A DNA stretch of 64,000 nucleotides from Streptomyces sp. ISL-87 (GTDB taxonomy: Bacteria; Actinomycetota; Actinomycetes; Streptomycetales; Streptomycetaceae), in assembly GCF_018614095.1 (NCBI RefSeq), contig NZ_JAGGOY010000047.1:1-64000 (forward strand), given 5' to 3'. Shown piece by piece: positions 57,884-64,000 of this stretch. A program made the translations under genes and the position numbers. The notes beneath the pieces were generated by a model. The model made no database searches and had not been told where the DNA came from. It saw only the letters and a program-made list of their open reading frames with translations. How positions within the stretch are numbered: the first letter of the stretch is position 1; each line of letters begins with the position of its first letter.

Positions 57884-58069
57884 ATGGCGAAGAAGGCTCT
57901 CATCGCGAAGGCTGCCCGCAAGCCCAAGTTCGGTGTGCGTGCGTACACCCGCTGCCAGCGCTGCGGTCGTCCCCACTCCGTGTACCGCAAGTTCGGCCTG
58001 TGCCGCGTGTGCCTTCGTGAGATGGCTCACCGTGGCGAGCTGCCGGGCGTGACCAAGAGCTCCTGGTAA
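57884..58069 (+). CDS. rpsZ: Small ribosomal subunit protein uS14, zinc type
   Basis: A 61-residue S14. C24/C27 (CQRC) and C40/C43 (CRVC) form the zinc site, making this the short C+ form rather than the ~101-residue cysteine-free paralogue. Five bases after rplE with gcgag upstream. Confidence 0.96.
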   Translation: MAKKALIAKAARKPKFGVRAYTRCQRCGRPHSVYRKFGLCRVCLREMAHRGELPGVTKSSW

Positions 58070-58292
58070 CTCCCCCTCGTCCTTCGGGACTTGGGAAGTA
58101 CCAGAGACTCTCGGTAAGCATCTGGTCGGCGGATGCCCGGCCCCGCATGCCTTAGGCTTGTGTGGTTGGGCGTCCGCCGCCCATAACGACTTACTACGCC
58201 GTAGGTCCCCGCACCGCACCCGTCCCGCCACTGAGTGGGGAGAGGGATGGCGCATACAGGAAACCCCGGCGAGAGAGGCCGAAGGCCACTTC

Positions 58293-58691
58293 ATGACCAT
58301 GACTGACCCGATCGCAGACATGCTCACTCGTCTGCGTAACGCTAACTCGGCGTACCACGACACCGTCGTGATGCCGCACAGCAAGATCAAGTCGCACATC
58401 GCAGAGATCCTCAAGCAGGAGGGTTTCATCACCGGCTGGAAGGTCGAGGACGCCGAGGTCGGCAAGAACCTCGTCCTCGAGCTGAAGTTCGGGCCGAACC
58501 GTGAGCGCTCCATCGCGGGCATCAAGCGGATCTCGAAGCCCGGTCTGCGTGTGTACGCGAAGTCCACCAACCTGCCGAAGGTGCTCGGCGGCCTGGGCGT
58601 GGCGATCATCTCCACGTCCCACGGTCTCCTCACCGGACAGCAGGCAGGCAAGAAGGGCGTAGGTGGGGAAGTCCTCGCCTACGTCTGGTAG
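58293..58691 (+). CDS. rpsH: Small ribosomal subunit protein uS8
   Basis: A 132-residue central-domain rRNA-binding protein; in many bacteria it represses the spc operon through its message. DPIADMLTRLRNANSAYHDT, then LKFGPNRERSIAGIKRISKP and VAIISTSHGLLTGQQAGKKG match. ATG 58293 is used; ATG 58299 two codons later is also possible. The 223-bp gap before it (58070-58292) contains a short gggcg/cgccc hairpin near 58168 and no supportable gene or clear promoter. Confidence 0.96.
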   Translation: MTMTDPIADMLTRLRNANSAYHDTVVMPHSKIKSHIAEILKQEGFITGWKVEDAEVGKNLVLELKFGPNRERSIAGIKRISKPGLRVYAKSTNLPKVLGGLGVAIISTSHGLLTGQQAGKKGVGGEVLAYVW

Positions 58692-58711
58692 TCGGGAACG
58701 GAGGAAAAGCA

Positions 58712-59251
58712 ATGTCGCGAATCGGCAAGCTCCCCATCCAGGTTCCCGCCGGTGTGGACGTCACCATCGATGGCCGCACGGTCGCGGTGAAGGGCCCCAA
58801 GGGTTCCCTCTCGCACACCGTCGCCGCGCCGATCGAGATCGTCAAGGGTGAGGACGGCGTTCTGAACGTCACCCGCCCGAACGACGAGCGTCAGAACAAG
58901 GCCCTGCACGGCCTGTCCCGCACGCTGGTGGCGAACATGATCACCGGTGTGACCACGGGATACGTCAAGGCTCTCGAGATCAGCGGTGTCGGTTACCGCG
59001 TCGCCGCGAAGGGCTCCGACCTGGAGTTCCAGCTTGGTTACAGCCACCCGATCCTGATCGAGGCGCCCGAGGGCATCTCCTTCAAGGTCGAGTCGCCCAC
59101 CAAGTTCTCGGTCGAGGGCATCGACAAGCAGAAGGTCGGCGAGGTCGCCGCCAACATCCGCAAGCTGCGGAAGCCCGACCCGTACAAGGCCAAGGGTGTC
59201 AAGTACGCCGGCGAAGTCATCCGCCGCAAGGTCGGAAAGGCTGGTAAGTAG
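58712..59251 (+). CDS. rplF: Large ribosomal subunit protein uL6
   Basis: A 179-residue protein near the sarcin-ricin loop, with two similar L6 folds. SRIGKLPIQVPAGVDVTIDG is the start and RKPDPYKAKGVKYAGEVIRR lies near the C-terminus. ggaggaaa precedes the ATG; 20 bp after rpsH. Confidence 0.97.
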   Translation: MSRIGKLPIQVPAGVDVTIDGRTVAVKGPKGSLSHTVAAPIEIVKGEDGVLNVTRPNDERQNKALHGLSRTLVANMITGVTTGYVKALEISGVGYRVAAKGSDLEFQLGYSHPILIEAPEGISFKVESPTKFSVEGIDKQKVGEVAANIRKLRKPDPYKAKGVKYAGEVIRRKVGKAGK

Positions 59252-59253
59252 CC

Positions 59254-59637
59254 ATGGCATACGGTGTGAAGATCGCCAAGGGCGACGCGTACAAGCGCGC
59301 TGCCAAGGCTCGCCGCCACATCCGCATCCGCAAGAACGTCTCGGGTACGGCGGAGCGTCCGCGCCTCGTCGTGACGCGTTCCAACCGCAACATCGTTGCT
59401 CAGGTCATCGACGACCTCCAGGGTCACACCCTGGCGTCCGCGTCGACCCTGGACACCTCGATCCGCGGTGGCGAAGGCGACAAGAGCGCCCAGGCCAAGG
59501 CCGTCGGCGCACTCGTCGCCGAGCGTGCCAAGGCTGCGGGTGTCGAGACCGTCGTGTTCGACCGCGGTGGCAACCGATACGCCGGGCGCATTGCCGCTCT
59601 GGCTGACGCCGCCCGCGAAGCCGGGCTGAAGTTCTAA
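59254..59637 (+). CDS. rplR: Large ribosomal subunit protein uL18
   Basis: A 127-residue 5S rRNA-binding protein. RRHIRIRKNVSGTAERPRLV, then QVIDDLQGHTLASASTLDTS and FDRGGNRYAGRIAALADAAR are typical. Two bases after rplF. Confidence 0.97.
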   Translation: MAYGVKIAKGDAYKRAAKARRHIRIRKNVSGTAERPRLVVTRSNRNIVAQVIDDLQGHTLASASTLDTSIRGGEGDKSAQAKAVGALVAERAKAAGVETVVFDRGGNRYAGRIAALADAAREAGLKF

Positions 59638-59682
59638 GCCCCGGTTCCGGGACTCACGGACGTAACAGAGAGAGGTAATCCA

Positions 59683-60285
59683 ATGGCTGGACCCCAGCGC
59701 CGCGGAAGCGGTGCCGGTGGCGGCGAGCGGCGGGACCGGAAGGGTCGCGAGGGTGGCCCTGCCGCCGAGAAGACCGCTTACGTTGAGCGCGTTGTCGCGA
59801 TCAACCGCGTCGCCAAGGTTGTCAAGGGTGGTCGCCGCTTCAGCTTCACCGCGCTGGTCGTGGTGGGCGACGGTGACGGCACTGTAGGTGTCGGTTACGG
59901 CAAGGCCAAGGAAGTTCCCGCGGCCATCGCCAAGGGTGTCGAGGAAGCCAAGAAGAGCTTCTTCAAGGTTCCGCGCATCCAGGGCACGATCCCTCACCCG
60001 ATCACGGGCGAGCGTGCCGCTGGCGTCGTGCTCCTGAAACCGGCTTCCCCCGGTACCGGTGTTATCGCCGGTGGCCCGGTGCGCGCCGTTCTGGAGTGCG
60101 CCGGCGTTCACGACATCCTGTCGAAGTCGCTCGGCTCTTCGAACGCGATCAACATCGTGCACGCGACCGTGGCGGCCCTCAAGGGCCTGCAGCGTCCCGA
60201 GGAGATCGCGGCTCGCCGCGGTCTGCCCCTCGAGGACGTCGCCCCCGCGGCCCTGCTTCGTGCACGTGCTGGGGCGGGTGCGTAA
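59683..60285 (+). CDS. rpsE: Small ribosomal subunit protein uS5
   Basis: A 200-residue fidelity protein. A basic Gly/Arg-rich N-terminus precedes ERVVAINRVAKVVKGGRRFS, the loop where spectinomycin-affecting changes occur; it looks wild type. PRIQGTIPHPITGERAAGVV and HDILSKSLGSSNAINIVHAT complete the fold. The stop overlaps the rpmD ATG. Confidence 0.97.
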   Translation: MAGPQRRGSGAGGGERRDRKGREGGPAAEKTAYVERVVAINRVAKVVKGGRRFSFTALVVVGDGDGTVGVGYGKAKEVPAAIAKGVEEAKKSFFKVPRIQGTIPHPITGERAAGVVLLKPASPGTGVIAGGPVRAVLECAGVHDILSKSLGSSNAINIVHATVAALKGLQRPEEIAARRGLPLEDVAPAALLRARAGAGA

Positions 60286-60467
60286 TGGCTCGCCTCAAGA
60301 TCACGCAGACGAAGTCGTACATCGGCAGCAAGCAGAACCACCGCGACACTCTGCGTTCGCTCGGGCTCAAGCGCCTGAACGACGTGGTCGTCAAGGAGGA
60401 CCGCCCCGAGTTCCGCGGAATGGTTCACACCGTCCGCCACCTCGTGACGGTTGAGGAGGTTGACTAA
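60285..60467 (+). CDS. rpmD: Large ribosomal subunit protein uL30
   Basis: A 60-residue protein. ARLKITQTKSYIGSKQNHRD and RSLGLKRLNDVVVKEDRPEF, then GMVHTVRHLVTVEEVD, match the family end to end. The ATG overlaps the rpsE stop and rplO follows 1 bp later. Confidence 0.97.
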   Translation: MARLKITQTKSYIGSKQNHRDTLRSLGLKRLNDVVVKEDRPEFRGMVHTVRHLVTVEEVD

Positions 60468-60468
60468 C

Positions 60469-60924
60469 ATGGCTGAGAACAGCCCGCTGAAGGCCCACAA
60501 CCTCCGTCCCGCCCCCGGTGCCAAGACCGCGAAGACCCGTGTCGGTCGTGGTGAGGCGTCGAAGGGTAAGACGGCCGGTCGTGGTACGAAGGGCCAGAAG
60601 GCCCGCTACCAGATCCCGCAGCGCTTCGAGGGCGGGCAGATGCCCCTCCACATGCGCCTGCCGAAGCTCAAGGGCTTCAAGAACCCGTTCCGCACCGAGT
60701 TCCAGGTTGTCAACCTGGACAAGCTCGGCGCGCTCTACCCCGAGGGTGGAGAAGTCACGGTGGCCGACCTGGTCGCCAAGGGCGCGGTTCGCAAGAACAG
60801 CCTCGTCAAGGTCCTGGGCCAGGGCGAGATCTCCGTGGCGCTGACGGTTTCGGTTGACGCCGTTTCCGCCTCCGCCAAGGAGAAGATTGCCGCTGCCGGC
60901 GGCACTGTCACCGAGCTCGTCTAA
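60469..60924 (+). CDS. rplO: Large ribosomal subunit protein uL15
   Basis: A 151-residue late-assembly protein. LKAHNLRPAPGAKTAKTRVG, then GRGTKGQKARYQIPQRFEGG and QMPLHMRLPKLKGFKNPFRT are conserved. gaggagg (60454-60460) lies upstream within rpmD. Confidence 0.97.
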   Translation: MAENSPLKAHNLRPAPGAKTAKTRVGRGEASKGKTAGRGTKGQKARYQIPQRFEGGQMPLHMRLPKLKGFKNPFRTEFQVVNLDKLGALYPEGGEVTVADLVAKGAVRKNSLVKVLGQGEISVALTVSVDAVSASAKEKIAAAGGTVTELV

Positions 60925-60956
60925 GACGAAACTCAGTGATTAATAGCTGAAACCCG

Positions 60957-60990
60957 ACCGGGGATGCCTCACATATGGGGCATCCCCGGT
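60957..60990 (+). terminator. Hairpin between rplO and secY
   Basis: A perfect 12-bp stem (60957-60968 with 60979-60990) with a 10-nt loop lies 33 nt past the rplO stop. It suggests secY has its own or a partly separate transcript; no secY promoter was confidently seen in 60991-61110. Confidence 0.75.
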
Positions 60991-61110
60991 TGGTCGTTCC
61001 ACGGGGGGCGCAGTCGCCGGTAAGGTGGCCTGCACCTTTGCTTGTACGTATTCGTCGATCCCTCAGACCGTCACCTCTGACGCAGTAGCGCGGGGGTCGC
61101 AGGAGGCACC

Positions 61111-62427
61111 GTGCTCACCGCGTTCGCCCGGGCGTTCAAGACGCCCGACCTGCGCAAGAAGCTGCTCTTCACGCTCGGCATCATCGTGCTGTTCCGGCTC
61201 GGGTCCCACATCCCGGTACCCGGCGTGAGCTACAAGGCCGTACAGATCTGTGTAGACCAGGCATCCGGCCAGAACGGCGGACTCTTCGGCCTGGTCAACA
61301 TGTTCAGCGGCGGTGCGCTGCTGCAGATCACGATCTTCGCGCTCGGCATCATGCCGTACATCACGGCGAGCATCATCCTGCAGCTGCTGACCGTGGTCAT
61401 CCCGAAGCTGGAGAACCTCAAAAAAGAGGGTCAGTCCGGCACGGCGAAGATCACTCAGTACACGCGCTATCTGACGGTCGCGCTCGCGATTCTTCAGGGC
61501 ACCGGCCTTGTGGCCACCGCCAAGACCGGCGCGCTCTTCCCGTCTTGCTCGGCCGCCCAGCAGATCGTGCCGGACCGTTCGATCTTCACCATGATCACCA
61601 TGGTGATCACCATGACCGCCGGTACCTGTGTCGTCATGTGGCTCGGTGAGCTCGTCACCGACCGCGGCATCGGCAACGGCATGTCGATCCTGATGTTCAT
61701 CTCGATTGCCGCCGGCTTCATCGGAGCCATGTGGCGGATCAAGCTCCAGGGCAAGATCGCGGACGGCTGGGTCGAGTTCGGCGTGGTCATCCTGGTCGGC
61801 CTCGCGATGGTCGCCCTGGTGGTCTTCGTCGAGCAGGCGCAACGCCGGATTCCGGTCCAGTACGCGAAGCGCATGATCGGTCGCCGTGCGTACGGCGGCA
61901 CGTCGACCTACATCCCGCTCAAGGTGAACCAGGCGGGTGTGATCCCCGTCATCTTCGCCTCGTCGCTGCTGTACATCCCGGCGCTGATCGTTCAGTTCAG
62001 CGGTTCGACCGCCGGCTGGGCGACCTGGATCAACAAGCACTTCGTCAAGGGCGACCACCCGTACTACATCGCCGCCTACTTCCTCCTGATCGTTTTCTTC
62101 GCGTTCTTCTACGTGGCGATTTCGTTCAACCCCGAGGAAGTTGCAGACAACATGAAGAAGTATGGTGGGTTCATCCCGGGCATCCGCGCCGGCCGGCCTA
62201 CCGCCGAGTACCTGAGCTACGTGCTCAACCGGATCACCTGGCCGGGGTCGCTGTACCTGGGTCTCATCGCTCTTGTGCCGACGATGGCGTTGGCGGGCTT
62301 CGGCGCGAACCAGAACTTCCCCTTCGGTGGGACGAGCATCCTGATCATCGTGGGTGTGGGTCTGGAGACCGTGAAGCAGATCGAGAGCCAGCTCCAGCAG
62401 CGCAATTACGAAGGGTTCCTCCGCTGA
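61111..62427 (+). CDS. secY: Preprotein translocase subunit SecY
   Basis: A 438-residue, ten-helix channel of the Sec translocon. FTLGIIVLFRLGSHIPVPGV (TM1), GGALLQITIFALGIMPYITA (TM2/plug region) and RGIGNGMSILMFISIAAGFI are signatures. VNQAGVIPVIFASSLLYIPA and the cytoplasmic R/K-rich loops are intact. GTG 61111 has aggagg (61100-61105) upstream. The stop overlaps the adk ATG. Confidence 0.97.
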   Translation: MLTAFARAFKTPDLRKKLLFTLGIIVLFRLGSHIPVPGVSYKAVQICVDQASGQNGGLFGLVNMFSGGALLQITIFALGIMPYITASIILQLLTVVIPKLENLKKEGQSGTAKITQYTRYLTVALAILQGTGLVATAKTGALFPSCSAAQQIVPDRSIFTMITMVITMTAGTCVVMWLGELVTDRGIGNGMSILMFISIAAGFIGAMWRIKLQGKIADGWVEFGVVILVGLAMVALVVFVEQAQRRIPVQYAKRMIGRRAYGGTSTYIPLKVNQAGVIPVIFASSLLYIPALIVQFSGSTAGWATWINKHFVKGDHPYYIAAYFLLIVFFAFFYVAISFNPEEVADNMKKYGGFIPGIRAGRPTAEYLSYVLNRITWPGSLYLGLIALVPTMALAGFGANQNFPFGGTSILIIVGVGLETVKQIESQLQQRNYEGFLR

Positions 62428-63074
62428 TGCGAATCGTCCTCGTCGGGCCTCCCGGTGCGGGCAAGGGAACGCAGGCCGCGTTCCTTGCCAAGAACCTGTC
62501 GATCCCGCACATCTCCACGGGTGACCTCTTCCGCGCCAACATCAGCCAGGGCACCGAGCTCGGCAAGAGCGCGAAGTCGTACATGGACGCCGGTGAGCTC
62601 GTCCCCGACTCGGTCACCATCGGTATGGCCAAGGACCGGATGGAGCAGCCGGACGCCGCGAACGGCTTCCTGCTTGACGGCTTCCCGCGCAACCTCTCGC
62701 AGGCCGAGGCGCTCGACGACATCCTCAAGGCCGCCGGCCTGAGCCTGGATGCCGTCCTCGACCTGGAGGTCGAGGAGGACGAGGTGGTCAAGCGCATCGC
62801 CGGCCGCCGGATCTGCCGCAAGGACTCCGCGCACGTCTTCCACGTCACGTACGCCCCGCCGAAGGCCGACGGCGTCTGCGACGTCTGCGGCGGCGAGCTG
62901 TACCAGCGCGGCGATGACTCGGAGGCGACGGTCCGCAACCGGCTGGCCGTCTACCACACGGAGACCGAGCCGATCATCGACTACTACAAGGCCCAGGGTC
63001 TTGTGTCGACCATCCCCGCCCTCGGCGAGGTCAAGGACGTCACGCAGCGCGCGATGGACGCCCTCAAGAAGTAG
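62427..63074 (+). CDS. adk: Adenylate kinase
   Basis: A 215-residue enzyme balancing ATP + AMP and 2 ADP. The P-loop is VGPPGAGKGTQA near residue 6. DGFPRNLSQAEAL marks the AMP-binding helix. The long LID runs CRKDSAHVFHVTYAPPKADG then VCDVCGGELYQRGDD: the second pair CxxC is kept, while the first pair has only one Cys, so zinc binding may be partial. Coupled to secY by overlap. Confidence 0.97.
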   Translation: MRIVLVGPPGAGKGTQAAFLAKNLSIPHISTGDLFRANISQGTELGKSAKSYMDAGELVPDSVTIGMAKDRMEQPDAANGFLLDGFPRNLSQAEALDDILKAAGLSLDAVLDLEVEEDEVVKRIAGRRICRKDSAHVFHVTYAPPKADGVCDVCGGELYQRGDDSEATVRNRLAVYHTETEPIIDYYKAQGLVSTIPALGEVKDVTQRAMDALKK

Positions 63075-63102
63075 TACCGAGTAGTACCCCTGTTGTGCAG
63101 GT

Positions 63103-63134
63103 ACGGCCGCGGTGTCCCAGGACGCCGCGGCCGT
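63103..63134 (+). terminator. Terminator after adk
   Basis: A 14-bp stem (63103-63116 with 63121-63134, one U-G) with loop ccag lies 29 nt after the adk stop. It separates adk from map. Confidence 0.8.
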
Positions 63135-63248
63135 CTGCGTGACGCGGATGGTGACGACCTCAGCCAATAATTGAGGAACCACAGCGGAGAGCAAGCACCT
63201 CCGCGAGAGCGGCGGCGGTTTAGCCGCAGAGAAGGGCAGGCACTCTCC

Positions 63249-64000
63249 ATGGTCCAGATCAAGACCCCCGAGCAGATCGCGAAGATGCGCGAGGCAGGGT
63301 TGGTCGTCGCCGCGATCCACACGGCGACCCGTGAGGCGGCCGTTCCGGGCGCCACGACGCGGGATCTGGACATGGTGGCCCGGAAGGTCATCGCCGACGC
63401 GGGGGCCAAGTCGAACTTCCTCGGGTACGGCGGCTTCCCCGCGACCATCTGCACCTCGGTGAACGAGGTCGTCGTCCACGGCATCCCGGACGACAAGACG
63501 GTCCTCAAGGACGGCGACATCATCTCGATCGACGCCGGCGCGATCGTGGACGGCTGGCACGGCGACGCCGCGTACACCGCCTTCGTGGGCACTGGGCACG
63601 CGCCTGAGCTGCTGGAGCTCTCCCGGGTGACCGAGGAGTCCATGTGGGCCGGCATCGCCGCCATGAAGCTCGGCAACCGCCTCGTGGACATCTCCAAGGC
63701 GATCGAGCAGTACATCCGCCGCCAGCCCCGTCCCTCCACCGGCAAGTACGGGATCATCGAGGACTACGGCGGCCACGGCATCGGGTCCGAGATGCACATG
63801 GACCCGCACCTGCTGAACTACGTCTCGCGCAAGCGGGGCAAGGGGATCAAGCTGGTCCCGGGCGTCTGCCTGGCGATCGAGCCGATGGTCTCCCTGGGCA
63901 CCGCCCAGACGGAGGTCCTGGCGGACGACTGGACGGTCATCACGACGGACGGCACCTGGTCCTCGCACTGGGAGCACTCCATCGCCCTGACCGAGGCCGG
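63249..64000 (+). CDS. map: Methionine aminopeptidase, type I (partial, runs off the window)
   Basis: The first 250 residues of the enzyme that removes initiator methionine from nascent proteins. Metal ligands are visible: SIDAGAIVDGWHGDAAYTAF (two Asp), YGGHGIGSEMHMDP (His), VCLAIEPMVS (Glu) and, near the window end, SHWEHSIALTE (Glu). Only the last ~25-30 residues are missing. gaaggg (63230-63235) lies upstream of ATG 63249. Confidence 0.95.
   Translation, partial: MVQIKTPEQIAKMREAGLVVAAIHTATREAAVPGATTRDLDMVARKVIADAGAKSNFLGYGGFPATICTSVNEVVVHGIPDDKTVLKDGDIISIDAGAIVDGWHGDAAYTAFVGTGHAPELLELSRVTEESMWAGIAAMKLGNRLVDISKAIEQYIRRQPRPSTGKYGIIEDYGGHGIGSEMHMDPHLLNYVSRKRGKGIKLVPGVCLAIEPMVSLGTAQTEVLADDWTVITTDGTWSSHWEHSIALTEA

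Overview
The window is high-GC actinobacterial chromosome and almost certainly from Streptomyces or a very close relative. The evidence is the sustained third-position GC bias, frequent GTG starts, GTGA/ATGA stop-start overlaps, and a gene order (nuo block, htpX, rpmG with two MaoC dehydratases, murB, ada, aspC, tRNA-Trp, secE, nusG, rplKA, rplJL, rpoBC, rpsLG, fusA, tuf, rpsJ to secY, adk, map) that matches the core Streptomyces arrangement.

Layout. 1-8.5 kb: distal half of a respiratory complex I operon (end of an upstream subunit, nuoH to nuoN), with overlapping or nearly overlapping cistrons ending in a hairpin terminator; the following htpX suggests this is the second, partial nuo cluster of Streptomyces. 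8.6-17.4 kb: mixed accessory genes (htpX, yccF-like, SMI1/KNR4-like, APC permease, a wrecked SulP transporter, YajQ, tRNA-Tyr, DUF3574 protein, atypical SDR, amidohydrolase). 17.4-18.8 kb: tRNA-Thr, tRNA-Met, rpmG and a HadA/HadB-like pair. 18.8-19.75 kb: gene-free, repeat-rich DNA. 19.7-26.5 kb: a TetR regulator with a DHA2-type exporter and matching operators, a small barrel protein, murB, a hypothetical gene, adenosine deaminase and aspartate aminotransferase. 26.8-47.8 kb: tRNA-Trp, secE-nusG, rplKA, a lipoprotein, rplJL with an L10-type leader, rpoBC, an inverted YfhO-like membrane protein, and rpsL-rpsG-fusA-tuf. 47.8-50.8 kb: accessory gap with a winged-helix gene, two small hypothetical genes and a decayed RHS/YD-repeat gene. 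51.2-64 kb: the S10-spc gene string through secY, adk and the start of map.

The genes form three working groups: proton-pumping respiration (nuo), transcription/translation/secretion (secE to map), and scattered cell-wall, nucleoside and amino-acid metabolism. The most unusual signals are mainly non-coding or low-complexity: ten CGGA boxes spaced one helical turn apart immediately upstream of the candidate tRNA-Trp/secE promoter; a nearly identical 25-nt hairpin element in the rpsL and rpsJ leaders; two matching 20-bp palindromes flanking tetR; a collagen-like tail of about 195 residues on NuoI; an attenuator-like terminator in the rplJ leader; and the RHS remnant between tuf and rpsJ. I found no convincing new defence system, CRISPR array, prophage or insertion sequence.
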